A DNA stretch of 64,000 nucleotides, taken from assembly GCF_050003625.1 (NCBI RefSeq), contig NC_134401.1:72018442-72082441 (forward strand). Reading direction: 5' to 3'. The translations under genes and the position numbers were made by a program. A model generated the notes under the pieces. The model saw only the letters and a program-made list of their open reading frames with translations, made no database searches and was not told the origin of the DNA. Shown here one piece after another: positions 1 to 14,762 of the stretch. Origin of the DNA: Haematobia irritans. Lineage: Eukaryota; Arthropoda; Insecta; Diptera; Muscidae. Every line of letters begins with the position of its first letter. The first letter of the stretch is position 1.

Positions 1-1
1 A

Positions 2-244
2 TAAGAGATCCTCATAGATAATTTGGAGCTTATTCCATCTCCGATCCAGGTCCTCAAGCCTAACTTCAAGGGAAGAGTCTGTTTGATGTTGTATATCAAT
101 GGTATCGAATGTAGAGCAAAATCCGATTAAATGATTATACGCAAACAAAAATCTTTCATATGTAGGGGAAGGTTTAGTTCCAGAAACGCTAGATGATTCT
201 TCCGACATATGGGAAGTAGATTCTTTGCTTGGAAGAGGATCCAT
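2..244 (-). CDS. partial gag-like ORF running off the left edge
   Basis: An uninterrupted minus-strand frame opens with ATG at 244 and stays open for 81 codons to the window edge. The visible protein starts MDPLPSKEST and carries a charged stretch LEVRLEDLDRRWNKLQ. Short N-terminal gag segments of BEL/Pao retrotransposons often have this sort of pattern (acidic, Leu-Glu-x-Arg-Leu then a Trp-Asn), which is why I lean to a gag start; that is inference from a short fragment. No LTR or primer site was recognised upstream on the same strand (245-600). It could also be a host exon or chance. Confidence is low to moderate because the frame is cut off. Confidence 0.35.
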   Translation of the reverse strand, partial: MDPLPSKESTSHMSEESSSVSGTKPSPTYERFLFAYNHLIGFCSTFDTIDIQHQTDSSLEVRLEDLDRRWNKLQIIYEDLL

Positions 245-1070
245 TTCGCAAAGCTATTCAGATCGGTGTAATAAAAGTTAATGTGATTGAAAGTTCAATT
301 TATTATTTGGTTCTCCACGAAATAGCGAGTTCCGCCCTCTTTGAGAATAAACTCTAATAATCTGAGCAGATATCATAAAAGCTAATAGAACATTTAAGCT
401 TGTGTTCGTAGAGAATTTATCGTTTCGGTCCCTCGAAAATCACTTAGTTATTGTCAGTTATTCCAGGCGTATATGATATGCGTATCTTAATCCCGTATCA
501 CAACATTACGTGCCATACAAGGGTTAATTATACACAGAAAATTATAACAGCTTTTATTTCCAATTAAATCTGTTATTAAATGTTCCTCATATATTCAATA
601 CACAGTGTAATTGCATTTACACTTTCAAAGAACGGTTGTATGTTTAATTATGGATATTAATAAATTTAATTATGGAACCAAGATAGGTTGGTGTATTTTG
701 CAATTTTCACATTAATAATGTTAGAAAATACCACGCACAAATTACAAACGCAGTAATTGGGCATACGAGTTCGATTACTAATTCAAAATCAAAAACTGAG
801 TAATTGGATTCACAAATTTCAGCTACCGATGATAATTAAACCGAAATTCAATTCTCCTTGTGTAGCTCGACTATACGAACTGCAAAAAAAACCAGTATCC
901 CGAATGGTTAGTTGGTTACTTATAACCCGTGTGGGAATAGCAAACATAGAAAAAGACTTCGAATAAATGAGATCAGTATAGAGAATAGGTTAATTGTAAA
1001 CCTCAAATTTTGAAAAGTCCGTAAATGAAACAAATCCTCTGAGTAATAAAAATATAATGCAAAATTGAGG
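245..1070. other. AT-rich stretch, no gene seen
   Basis: No convincing frame, RNA gene or repeat recognised. If the fragment at 2-244 is a retrotransposon gag, its leader and LTR should lie here, but I found no matching direct repeat in the window. Confidence 0.5.
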
Positions 1071-1421
1071 CATAGACCAAGGAAGGTATAGACATCTCAT
1101 GTGAATTCACAATGGTTTTGTTTATTTAGAGTGCGCAGTCATTCCACACAATTGCGCAGTCAAGTGACTCAATTACTTTTTGGAAAAAGAGAATAACCCT
1201 ACAAATCAGTCAATTTACATTACAAAAAAGGTGTGGATGGGTAGAACTTTATAAGCTTTTACAATATTTGGTGTTTCAACAAGAGAACAAGGGAAAGAAG
1301 ACAAATTAAAGCCAAATTAAAAAATGACTCAATTGCAGACGAAAAAGAGCCCTCTACGGTGTGCAGACAAACTACAGCGCTGTGAATTCAATTGAGATGT
1401 CTTATATTTAATTGGTCTATG
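1071..1421. mobile_element. MITE family M, copy M1
   Basis: A 351-bp element bounded by inverted termini CATAGACCAAG and its counterpart ending TTGGTCTATG. It is flanked by a perfect 7-bp direct repeat ATTGAGG (1064-1070 and 1422-1428), so both ends are exact. It has no coding capacity. The same body recurs six more times in the window. CA...TG ends with 7-bp duplications would fit a P-superfamily non-autonomous element, which is inference. Confidence 0.9.
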
Positions 1422-2823
1422 ATTGAGGTATTGATCATGTGGGATCACAAAACTGTAGGTTGGTTGTAAACCTTCTCGAAATGTAGGCAAGTGCTACATT
1501 TGGATTGATTGTAAATACAAATTTGTAAATTATGAAGGCTACAGATCATTCGGGATCATATAGCGATAGGTTGATTGTAAACCATTCAAAAATGTAGGAC
1601 AAAAGTAAATTAGTTTCGTGGACATTTCCATTTAGAGATTATGATAAAATAAAAATCGCAGTTGACGCTAGAGATTCATATCAAACGAACCAACTGCATT
1701 TACGACCGTTATAAATTTCAGATTATATAATTTATAAACCACAGTGTTTCACTTTTTTAACAATTTCTTCCCAACTTTAATATAAACCCGTAAAACCCAT
1801 CAATTTTAAATTTGTAAGTAACATAGAGTGTAAAATAATTTTTAAGTTGTTGTTAGTGTATTAGGTTGGAAGGTTGATAAATTGATTTAAATTAACTATT
1901 ACATTTAAGCAGTTTTTTAATTGTCTGTTTGACAATGTATCGCGCGATTCAAGATCAAATATTATATTCCTTTTCCCTTTGGTATAAACCGGCAAACACT
2001 GGCCACAAAGTCCGACCTGGTGTTTTCAATCAATTTAGATAAATAGCATTTTTCCCCGTTTCAATTTCGGTGGCACATACTTATTGTGTGCAGTATAATC
2101 ATTCAGTGTGGGATACAATTGATGCACCGTACGTGCTAATTGTCTACAATGCAATAAGTATTCTTCCAAGCACAAAAATTTCTTGTCGATCAAATTTTCA
2201 TTGCAAACGTTTTCTCCTTAGGCCTAGGCGCTTCGCCTTCAAAATGGGTATCTTTAAAGGAATTGGTATTCTCCTTGTTGTTGAGCTGTGATAAACTTTG
2301 CTTAAAGTTGAAATCATTTAGTATTTTTTTAGATATCGTTTTTAATTTTTACGTGTTTTTCATTTGATTATAAAGTTGAAAACCATTAAAATAATAGGAA
2401 CCGTGTCTCAAATTTTGATCTACGAGGTGATTTTCCCACGACATGTGACGCTATTTGTACTTGAAGTCGTATTGGAATGTACTATTTTAAGCTGCATACG
2501 AATGACTCTGATATTTAGTTTTGAACACAGAGGGAAAACCCAATATATTAAATTTTGTTTCGTCGTATCCACTCAAATTTAAGGGGAACTTCGTTCTGAA
2601 TATATCCTCAGATTATGTCCTCGCTTTCTTGACTCTGACTCAATATCCATGTCATGGAAGCAATGAACATTCCGTCGAGACTTATTAAGCCTTTTTCATT
2701 AGAACCGAAAACTAATTATATTTATTTGAATACATTCTTTTCCCACTTTCCACTCCCTAGTTAAGTGATGGAGTTGAAGCACTGTGCGTGCTGATTGTGG
2801 AGCAAAACATTTTTGTGTACGAG
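1422..2823. other. AT-rich stretch, no gene seen
   Basis: Apart from the target duplication of M1 at its left edge and of M2 at its right edge I see no coding frame longer than about 70 codons and no recognisable repeat. Confidence 0.5.
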
Positions 2824-3173
2824 CATAGACCAATTAAATATAAGACATCTCAATTGAATTCACAGCGCTGTAGTTTGTATGCACACCGTAGAGGACTCTT
2901 TTTCGTCTGCAATTGAGTCATTTTTAATTTGGCTTTAATTTGTCTTCTTTCCCTTGTTCTCTTGTTGCAACACCAAATATTGTAAAAGCTTATAAAGTTC
3001 TATCCATCCACACCTTTTTTGTAATGTAAATTGACTGATTTGTAGTGTTATTCTCTTTTTCCAAAAAGTAATTGAGTCACTTGACTGCGCAATTGAGTGG
3101 AATGACTGCGCACTCTAAATAAACAAAACCATTGTGACTTCACATGAGATGTCTATACCCTCCTTGGTCTATG
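2824..3173. mobile_element. MITE family M, copy M2
   Basis: Opposite orientation to M1: begins CATAGACCAATTAAATATAA and ends CCTTGGTCTATG. A 7-bp duplication GTACGAG flanks it (2817-2823 and 3174-3180). It belongs with M1 and M4 to the subgroup whose one end carries the AATTAAATATAA segment. Confidence 0.9.
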
Positions 3174-3190
3174 GTACGAGGGTATTGAGG

Positions 3191-3846
3191 CATAGACCAA
3201 GGAAGGTATAGACATCTCAAGTGAATTCATAGCGCTGTAGTTTGTCTGCACACCGTAGATGGCTCTTTTTCGTCTGCAATTGAGTGATTTTTTAATTTGG
3301 CTTTAATTTGTTTTCTTTCCTTTGTTCTCTCGTTGAAACATCAAATATTGTGAAAGTTTATAAAATACTATTCTTCCACACCTTTTTTGTAATGCAAATT
3401 GACTAATTTATACGGTTATTCTCGTTTTCCAAAAAGATATTGAGTCACTTGACTGCGCAATTGAGCATAGACCAATTAAATATAAGACATCTCAATTGAA
3501 TTCACAGCGCTGTAGTTTGTCTGCACACCGTAGAGGGCTCTTTTTCGTCTGCAATTGAGTGATTTTTTAATTTGGCTTTAATTTGTCTTCTTTCCCTTGT
3601 TCTCTTGTTGAAACACCAAATATTGTAAAAGCTTATAAAATTCTATCCGTCCACACATTTTTTGTAATGTAAATTGACTGATTTGTAGGGTTATTCTCTT
3701 TTTCCAAAAAGTAATTGAGTCACTTGACTGCACAATTGAGTGGAATGACTGCGCACTCTAAATAAACAAAACCATTGTGAATTCACATGAGATGTCTATA
3801 CCTTCCTTGGTCTATGAATTGAGTGGAATGACTGCGCACTGCAAAT
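3191..3846. mobile_element. MITE family M, copy M3, truncated and interrupted by M4
   Basis: Starts CATAGACCAAGGAAGG at 3191, runs to 3465, is interrupted by M4, and resumes at 3824 (TGGAATGACTGCGCACTGC). It breaks off at about 3846 where the other copies continue with AAACAAAACCATGG. Its right terminus is therefore missing. Confidence 0.8.
3466..3816. mobile_element. MITE family M, copy M4, nested in M3
   Basis: Complete copy with both CATAGACC / GGTCTATG ends, flanked by the 7-bp duplication AATTGAG (3459-3465 and 3817-3823). The duplicated bases are M3 sequence, so M4 inserted into a pre-existing M3. Confidence 0.9.
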
Positions 3847-4112
3847 ATTTTTTTTGTACATTTCGACTGCCAAAAGCACCGTGGTACGACCGCGAGCCAT
3901 TTGGTACTTTTTCATCACAATTAATCTATATAGAGTTATTCAGCTCTAAATGTGAACGTTTCTCAGATAAATAGCGGACATTTAAGAAATAGATATATTC
4001 CAAAATGAGGATATTTTAGTTTTTATTACAGGATGTCTACATTTTTGAGAGGAATACCACATTCATCCGCAAATGTGGAACTTGAAATGTGTTTTTTTTC
4101 GCCACACTGAGA

Positions 4113-4443
4113 AACAGAGTATTATTTGACAAAATTTTCTATAGAAATAAAATTTTGTCACAATTTTCTATAGGAAAAAAAATTTTACAAAATTTTCTAT
4201 AGAAATAAACTTTTTTCAAAATTTTCTATAAAAATAATAATTTGACAAAATCTTCAATAGAAATAAAATTTTGACAGCATTTACTATAGAAATAAAATTT
4301 TGATAACATTTTCTATAGAAATAAAATGTTGACATTTTCTATAGAAATAATATTTTGACAAAATTTTCTAAAGAAATAAATTTTTGTCAAAATTTTCTAT
4401 AGAAATAAAACTTTGACAAAATATTCTATAGAAATAAAATTTT
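4113..4443. repeat. minisatellite, about 25-bp unit
   Basis: Roughly a dozen imperfect tandem units built on ATTTTCTATAGAAATAAA plus TTTGACAAA. The same unit, reverse-complemented, forms the 3' part of the family B elements (for example 12650-12945), so this array may be a leftover of such an element or an independent expansion. Confidence 0.85.
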
Positions 4444-6503
4444 GTAAACTAAGATTTTTTTTTTTAGAAAATCTAAAAAAAAAATCCAAATCGGTATAGA
4501 CATTAATATACATATACTTTTACAATAGTCTTTAAATTTGATATTATGTAATTTTAGCACCTTTTGGCTTCGAGAAGTACATTTTTGATCGATTTTTAGT
4601 ACTTTTTCGTCAACATCATTTATCATCCCTGCTATATAGAGCCCACATCAAAATATGGGTAGATAACAACAATCTCCAGAATATGTATTTACAATAACAA
4701 AAAATTTCAAAAATAATTAGGCTTCCAGAAGTTTAAGAAGTAAAATCGTGGTTTTAATCTATATAGGCATTTTATAAAAAATAAATCTATATAAAAAAGA
4801 AAAATTCACAAAAATCAAAATGTCGGGCTAATCAGATAGGAAGTTTAGATGCTAAAAAATGTAATGTGTCGGATATAGAAAACAAACATAAAATGTCAAA
4901 AATTAGGACGGGCGGAATTTTAAATAACCACTGCCATACAACACATGAAAGGAATAGCTGGACAGTTACGAATATTGTTTCTATAGAACTAAAAATGGTG
5001 AAACATCGATTTATAAATGGCCTATCAGTTATGGACATTAGAGGCCATTAATTTAATGTAAAGAATTTCGAGTGGCTTTGATGAAACAAACATTCTCCCA
5101 AAATACCAGCTCAGATGTCACGTACAATTGATCAATTCAGCTCATATTCTAGTAAAACCTACTTTTTATACCACCGTGAAATTTCACCTATATAAATACA
5201 GTTTGAATGGACTGAAATCCATTACTTCGTTTTTCGTTGTTTGATTAAAACCCCTAATGGAATCTAATTTGTCGAAATATTTCTTTTGTTACAAAGATAG
5301 AAAGTGTTTTTCAAAATTTCTTTCGCCGGAGTCGAGCAAAATTTCTACGACACCGGCTCTGACTCCACAGCCCTGGCCGAAACCGTATTACCATAAATTA
5401 CCCGAATCCGAAACCGGTTCTTATTATTGGTTATTGTAATTTTCTACACTGTAAATATTTACTCCGAATAAATCTTTATTATTCATTCCTCTTCTGATGT
5501 GCTTTTGTTTGTTTTTATTTTTATTTTTTCATTTATGATAATAAATCCACAAGAGAATGATTAGAAGAATTAAATCAATTTCTGACAAATCACTAGGTTA
5601 ATTTCATATTCCTCTAACTCTATGTTTGAGAAATAGAATTTTGTTGCTCTTTCCTATTTTATGCACTTTGATAGTTGTCACACTGAGGGGCAAACTAAGA
5701 GAAATAAGAAATTAGCGAACGTCAAGGGAATTAATGATGAGACCACAATGTCGAACACGAAATGTTACTGCGTGGGAGGAGCTAAAAACAATGAATTTCC
5801 AAAAGGTAACGAAGAGGGCAAATGTTTTCGCCTATGCAAATTCCAATTTTGGTATAACAATTCTTCTTTTCTTAAATTCTTCGATATCGTAAGTTCTTAA
5901 GATTGATGAATTTCATTATCTTATTGCAAATTTTAATAGAACAATGATTCTTACTATTGAGTTGTTTTTTTTTTTAACCCGTATATATCTTACTTTTTGT
6001 GTTTATTTTACTTTTTGTTGAATCCAATTGACATTGTAACAGTCGCCGCCAAAAATTGTAGTTTATTCATTTATCTTCCCAAGATTTTGTTTATGGCAAT
6101 TAAACTCACATATCATTTTTTTAATAAAATAAATTTGATTCTATTTATCGTAGTTTCCTCCTAATATTTTTCAAAACATCACTGGATTATTCTTCTCTCT
6201 CTTTAACTCCTGAGCAAATACTTGTGTTACTGTTCTTCCTTATTTCCATTCCTCCAAGAGCTAAGCGAGTTGCCCATTTATGGCAGTGATAAAGCAGAAT
6301 AGGAAATACGAACAAAAGTTAAAAATGATGTTATATGCGGGGGCGGGGCTAACATATTACCAAATGACATTTGGATTTTTTGTTGCGCTCCTTAGTTAGT
6401 TAGTCCTTAGTTTTAAATAAAATTGTGCAATATGGAATTCTAAAAATCTAAAGAAAAGAAGGAACAATTTCTTCTCGCATTTTACCATTTGTCATCGTCT
6501 ATT
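4444..6503. other. AT-rich stretch, no gene seen
   Basis: Only short frames, none with a recognisable motif. Around 5325-5375 there is a GAGTC/GACTC-rich patch (GGAGTCGAGC, CTCTGACTCC) that looks like a fragment of a dispersed repeat, but I could not delimit it. Confidence 0.45.
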
Positions 6504-6840
6504 TATACCCTGCGCCACACTGTGGAACAGGGTATTATAAGTTACCCAGCAAAAAAAGAGCTTCCAAAAAAGTAGTTTGGATCCCCAATCTGTGATCCGG
6601 AAGTAGTGCAAACTTGGATCATCTCCAATGAATTTTACATGGGCTTGTCATAGGACGGAAGTACTCCCTTTTTGGATCCTTTGCATTGCTTTAGAAGTTG
6701 TGCCCTGGAAGTTAATTTGAATGAAGAAATTTAAAAAGCGAAAAAAAAAATTTTCAACCAATTTCACTTTTTTTCATCCATATGTTTTATTACACTGTTA
6801 TTTTCCTATTATCTAATTTTTACAATTTGAAAAACTTTTT

Positions 6841-6917
6841 CGCTCCGACCAGGGATTGAACCTGGGTTTACTGGCACCATAACAGAACGCCATAGCATAC
6901 TCAGCCACAAACGCCAT
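6841..6917 (-). repeat. tRNA-like sequence (SINE head or tRNA pseudogene) inside T1
   Basis: On the minus strand an A-box-like TGGCTGAGTATG is followed by a perfect T arm CCAGG-TTCAATC-CCTGG containing a B box GGTTCAATCCC (plus-strand 6852-6862). The anticodon arm pairs poorly, so I read this as tRNA-derived rather than a working tRNA. Other T copies lack it. Confidence 0.55.
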
Positions 6918-7380
6918 TGAACATAAAGCGTCGAAAGGTCAATTCAAATGTTTGTGATATGATCGTAATACGACACCAATGATTAACATTCTAATTGCTT
7001 CTCGAGATGTTCTTTATTAGTATGAACGAAAAAATAAGAAACGCAGGTCCAAATCTCAACAGCGACAATTTTTTTTATCAAATATTTTTCTAACAAAATA
7101 TTTTTTTATGTTATGCATTGTTTTTATTTTTTATTTTCGGCATATATTTTCGTATAAATATATTTTTTCCATTAAAAATTAACAAAAAAATTAAAAATTC
7201 TCGTAATTTGCAAAACCTTCTCAAAAGAACTTCTAAAATCCCAGCGGGGGATTTTTTTTTACTTTTTTTATTAATTTTCTATTTTTTTTTTTAATTTTTT
7301 TATTAGTTTTCTATTATTTTGTAAAATTTAATTGTCCAAAATTTGCACTTAAAATAGCCTGATTGCGTTCTTTCTAATAC

Positions 7381-7622
7381 TTGTCCATAAGGATTGCATC
7401 GGAAGTAGAAAAAAATCATTGGGGGATCCCAAGATGCGCTTTACAAGAAATGTTTGTGTACTTGTCCAAAAGGACTGCATCGGAAGTGGAACAAAAATCA
7501 TTGGGGGATCCCGCGATGCTCTTTAGATGAAATGTTTGTGGACTTGTCCAAAAGGACTGCATCGGAAGTTGGAAAAACTCGATGGGGGATTCTGGGATGG
7601 GCTTTAAAAGAAATGTTTGTGG
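7381..7622. repeat. three tandem units of about 81 bp inside T1
   Basis: Three successive units begin CTTGTCCA(A/T)AAGGA(C/T)TGCAT and end GAAATGTTTGTG(G/T)A. They diverge by several percent from one another. Confidence 0.85.
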
Positions 7623-8829
7623 AACAACTTCCAATTTTTTTTGCTGGGTAGTGCATATGTTTGCAACACCCAGAAGGAGACGAGATAGACACATGGTGTC
7701 TTTGGCAAAAATGCTCAGAGTGGGCTCCTGAGTCGATATAGCCATGTCCGTCTGTCCGTCTGTCCGTGAACACATTTTTGTAATCAAAGTCTAGGTCGCA
7801 GTTTTAGTCCAATCGACTTCAAATTGTCGATTCAGATTTAGATATAGTCGGTTCAGATTTAGATATAGCTCCCATATATATATATATTTCGCCCGGTATG
7901 GACTTATATGGCCCCAGAAGCCAGAGTTTTACCCTAATTTGCTTAAAATTTTGCACAAGAAGAACAATTAGTACTATAGTCAAGTGTGCCAAATTTTATT
8001 GAAATCGGTTCAGATTTAGATATAGCTCCCATATATATCTTTCGCCCGATATGGACTAATACGGTCCCAGAAGCCAGAGTTTTACCCCAATTAGGTTGAA
8101 ATTTTGCACTAGGAGTACAATTAGTAGTGTAGTCAAGTGTGCCAAATTTTATTGAAATCGGTTCAGATTTAGATATAGCTCCCATATATATCGTTCGCCC
8201 GATTTACACTCATATGACCACAGTGGCTAATCTTTTACTCCGATTTAATTGAGTAGAATTAGCATTGTAGCTATGCGTGCTAAATTTGGTTGAAATCGGT
8301 TCAGATTTATATATAGCTCCCATATATAGCTTTATGCCGATTTACACAAATATGACCACAGAGGCCAATTTTTTGCTCCGACTTAGTTGAAATTTCGCAC
8401 AGAGAGTAGAATTAGCATTGTAGCTATGCGTGCCAAATTTGATTGAAATCGGTTCAGAATTGGATATATCTCCCATATATAGCTTTCGCCCGATTTACAC
8501 TCATATGACCACAGAGGCCAATTTTTAACTCCGATTTAGTTGAAATTTTGCACAGGGAGTAGAATTAGCATTGTTGCTATGCGTGCCAAATTTGTTTGAA
8601 ATCGGTTCAGATTTAGATATAGCTCCCATATATATGTTTCTCCGATTTCGACAAAAATGGTCAAAATACCAACATTTTCCTTGTAAAATCGCCACTGCTT
8701 AGTCGAAAAGTTGTAAAAATGACTCTAATTTTCCTAAACTTCTAATACATATATATAGAGCGATAAATCATAAATAAACTTTTGCGAAGTTTCCTTAAAA
8801 TTGCTTCAGATTTAAATGTTTCCCATATT

Positions 8830-10921
<2,092 letters not shown>

Positions 10922-13188
10922 TATACCCTCCATCATAGGATGGGGGTATATTAACTTTGTCATTCCGTTTGTAACACATCGAAATATTGCTCTAAGACCC
11001 CATAAAGTATATATATTCTGGGTCGTGGTGAAATTCTGAGTCGATCTAAGCATGTCCGTCCGTCCGTCCGTCCGTCCGTCCGTCCGTCTGTTGAAATCAC
11101 GCTAACTTCCGAACGAAACAAGCTATCGACTTGAAACTTGGCACAAGTAGTTGTTATCGATGTAGGTCGGATGGTATTGAAAATGGGCCATATCGGTCCA
11201 CTTTTACGTATAGCCCCCATATAAAGGGACCCTCAGATTTGGCTTGTGGAGCCTCTAACAGAAGCATATTTCATCCGATCCGGCTGAAATTTGGTATATG
11301 GTGTTGGTATATGGTCTCTAACAACCATGCAAAAATTGGTCCACATCGGTCCATAATTATATATAGCCCCCATATAAACCGATCCCCAGATTTGGCTTGC
11401 GGAGCCTAAAAGGGAAGCAAATTTCATCCGATCCGGCTGAAATTTGGTACATGGTGTTGGTATATGGTCTCTAACAACCGTGCAAAAATTGGTTCATATC
11501 GGTCCATAATTATATATAGCCCCCATATAAACCGATCCCCAGATTTGGCTTGCGGAGCCTCAAAGAGAAGAAAATTTCATCCGATCCGGCTGAAATTTGG
11601 TACATGATGTTGGTATATGGTCTCTAACAACCATGCAAAAATTGGTCCATATCGGTCCTTAATTATATATAGCCCCCATATAAACCGATCCCCAGATTTG
11701 GCTTGTGGAGCCTCTAAGAGAAGCATATTTCATCCGATCCGGCTGAAATTTGGTACATGGTGTTGGTATATGGTCTCTAACAATCATGCAAAGATTGGTC
11801 CACATCGGTCCATAATTATATATAGCCCCCATATAAACCGATCCCCAGATTTGGCTTGCGGAGCCTCAAAGAGAAGCAAATTTCATCCGATCCGGCTGAA
11901 ATTTGGTACATGATGTTGGTGTATGGTCTCTAACAACCATGCAAAAATTGGTCCACATTGGTCCATAATTATAAATAGACACCATATAAACCGATCTCCA
12001 GATTTGGCTTGCGAAGCCTCAAAGAGAAGCAAATTGCATCCGATCCGGCTGAAATTTGGTACATGGTATTGGTATATGGTCTCTAACAACCGTGCAAAAA
12101 TTGGTCCACATCGGTCCATAATTATATATAGCGCCCATATAAACCGATCCCCAGATTTGGGTTGCGGAGCCTCAAAGAGAAGCAAATTTCATCCGATCCG
12201 CCTGAAATTTGGTACATGATATTGGTATATGGTCTCTAACAACCATGCAAAAATTGGTCCACATCGGTCCATAATTATATATAGCCCCCATATAAACCGA
12301 TCCCCAGATTTGGCTTGCGGAGCCTCAAAGAGAAGCAAATTTCATCCGATCCGGTTGTAATTTGGAACATGGCGTTAGTATATGATCTTTAACAACCGTG
12401 GCAGAATAGGTCCATATCGGTCCATAATTATATATAGCCCCCATATAAAACGTTCTCCAGATTTGACCTCCGGAGCGTCTTGGAGGAGATAAATTCATCC
12501 GATCCGGTTCAAATTAGGAACGTGGTTCAAATTAGGAACGTGGTGTTAGTATATGGTCGCTAACAACCATACCAAAATTGGTAAAATTGGTACAAAAATT
12601 GGTCCATATCGGTTCATAATCATGGTTGCCACTAGAGCCAAAAATAATCTACCAAAATTTTATTTCTATAGAAAATTTTGTCAAAATTTTATTTCTAGAG
12701 AAAATTTTGTTAAAATTTTATTCGGTTCATAATAAAATTTTCATCATTGTCAAAATTTTACTTCTATAGAAAATTTTGTCAAAAGTTTATTTCTATAGAA
12801 AATTTTGTTAAAATTTTATTTCTGTAGAAATTTTTGTCAAAATTTTCTTTCTATAGAAAATTTTGTCAAAATTTTTATTTCTATAGACAATTTTGTGAAA
12901 ATTTTATTTCTGTAGAAAATGTTGTCAAAATTTTATGTCTACTTTGTCAAACTGAATTATATACGTATTGGATCGATCTTTTTTGATTTAATATATACCA
13001 CGTATGGACTTACATACAATTTAGAAGATGGTGTTAGGAGGTTTTAAGATACCTTGCCATCGGCAAGCGTTACCGCAACTTAAGTAATTCGATTCTGGAT
13101 GGCAGCGTTTAGAAGAAGTTTCTACGCAATCCATGATGGAGGGTACATAAGCTTCGGCCTGGCCGAACTTACGGCCGTATATACTTGT
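10922..13188 (+). mobile_element. Helitron/DINE-like family B, copy B1
   Basis: Starts TATACCCTCCATCATAGGAT, which folds on itself (TATACCCYCCATC against GATGGGGGTATA). Next come a (GTCC)8 tract, about nine 153-bp tandem units, a minisatellite of the ATTTCTATAGAAAATTTTG type, and a 3' end with hairpins TTCGGCC-TGGCCGAA and then ACGGCCGT, finishing TATATACTTGT. It begins exactly where A2 ends, inside A1. It is nearly identical to B2 and B3. Non-coding. Confidence 0.85.
11230..12500 (+). repeat. 153-bp tandem array of B1
   Basis: The landmark GATTTGGCTTG(C/T)GGAGCC recurs at 11236, 11389, 11542, 11695 and onward with a spacing of 153 bp, for about nine units, the last ones more diverged. Open frames across the array come from the period being divisible by three and are not genes. 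Confidence 0.9.
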
Positions 13189-13436
13189 TTTTTACTAACA
13201 TTGTGTTCCACCCTAGTGCATTAGCCGACTTAAATTTTAAGTCTATAGATTTTGTAGAAGTCTATCAAATTCAGTCCAGATCGAGTGATATTTAAATGTA
13301 TGTATTTGGGACAAACCTTTATATATAGCCCTCAACACATTTGACGGATATGATATGGTATCGAAAATTTAGATCTACAAAGTGGTGAGGGTATAATATA
13401 GTCGGCCCCGCCCGACTTTATACTTTCCTTACTTGT

Positions 13437-14218
13437 TATACCCTGCGCAACACTGTGGAAAAGGGTATTATAAGTTAGTGCATATGTTTGTAACACCCAG
13501 AAGGAGAAGAGATAGACACATGGTGTCTTCGGCAATAATGCTCAGGGTGGGTCCCTGAGTCGATATAACCATGTTCGTCAGTCCGTCCGTCTGTCTGTGA
13601 ACACATTTTTGTGATCAAAATCTAGGTCGCAATTTAAGTCCAATCGCCTTCAAATTTGGCACATGTTCCTAATTTGGGTCGGAATAGAACCCTATTGATT
13701 TTGGAAGAAATCGGTTCAGATTTAGATATCTTTTGCCCGATATGCACTAATATGGACCCAGCAGCCAGAGTTTTATACCGATTTGCTTGAAATTTTGTAC
13801 AAACATAACACTTAGTCGTATAGTCAAGTGTGCAAAATTTGATTGAAATCGGTTCAGATTTATATATAGCTTCCATATATATTTTTCGCCCGATATGGAC
13901 TTGTATGGCCCCAGAAGCCATATAATACATATATTGCTTTAAAATTGCTTCAGATTTAAATGTTTCCCATATTTACTAACATTGTGTTCCACCCTAGTGC
14001 ATTAGTCGACTTAAATTTTGAGTCTATAGATTTTGTAGAAGTCTATCAAATTCTGTCCAGATCGAGTGATATTTAAATGTATGTATTTGGGAGAAACCTT
14101 TATATATAGCACCCAACATATTTGACGGATGTGATATGGTATCGAAAATTTAGATCTACAAAGTGGTGCAGGGTATAATATAGTCGGCCCCGCCCGACTT
14201 TAGACTTTCCTTACTTGT
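13437..14218 (+). mobile_element. Helitron/DINE-like family A, copy A3, short
   Basis: Begins TATACCCTGCGCAACACTGT directly after the ACTTGT of A1 and ends with hairpin GTCGGCCCCGCCCGAC and ACTTGT. It has only about two tandem units and supplies the uninterrupted reference for the A1 tail. Confidence 0.85.
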
Positions 14219-14762
14219 TTTTTTTTATAACTGTAAATTTTGAAAAATTCCAAATATTGTAAAACGGGTTTAAAGGAAATTTTGTAGAATTTTGGGTATT
14301 TATGTATTTCGAAAAAAAAACTCGAATCATGATTTCTTTGGCTTTTTCGGGCGGATAATACATGCAAATTGTTAGCAATTGTTTTGAACAATTTTTGAGA
14401 CATTTCTACAATACTTTTTGAGACATTTCTACAACTTGCTCGCAGTTGTCGTGTTGGTATTTGTAAATCTTTCCTTTGAAGATTTCTGTGGAAATTTTTT
14501 CTCCGCAGAGTTAACAATTACGCAATTACGAGTTAGTCCACTTCATCATCATCGCATTTCCCGCGCTTCATAATATACTCATTCTAAATAATACATATAT
14601 TGCTTAAGATTTCTGTAACTTTTTAACTCCCCGAAAGAGAAATTTGTTATTAGCCTTATCCGAAAACTTTTTATTTTGACTCCTTTGGTTTTAACCACAA
14701 CGCAATTATATTGAATTACTTTTTACCGTTTTAAAAATGTCAAACGTTTTTAGCACTTTTAC
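14219..14762. other. AT-rich stretch, no gene seen
   Basis: No recognisable feature. A 105-codon minus frame (14200-14517) has no motif and partly overlaps the end of A3. Confidence 0.5.

Larger units (their letters stand above)
6545..7648. mobile_element. TIR element family T, copy T1, inserted in A1
   Basis: Inverted ends CCCAGCAAAAAAA and TTTTTTTGCTGGG. It is flanked by TA on both sides (6543-6544 and 7649-7650). Removing the element and one TA restores the A-family sequence AAGTTAGTGCATATG seen intact at 13473, so the ends and the 2-bp duplication are firm. No transposase frame is present. A TA duplication suggests mobilisation by a Tc1/mariner-type enzyme (inference). Confidence 0.85.

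Noticed and set aside
4113..4443. CRISPR-like regularly repeated array
   Set aside because: The units are contiguous and AT-rich without spacers, in a fly genome; it is a minisatellite.
5661..5900. 79-codon plus frame as a small protein
   Set aside because: No motif, splice signal or composition bias distinguishes it from chance.
11131..12219. Open frames of 92-100 codons on both strands in B1 (and the same in B2 and B3)
   Set aside because: They repeat with the 153-bp unit, a multiple of three, and encode the same meaningless peptide over and over.
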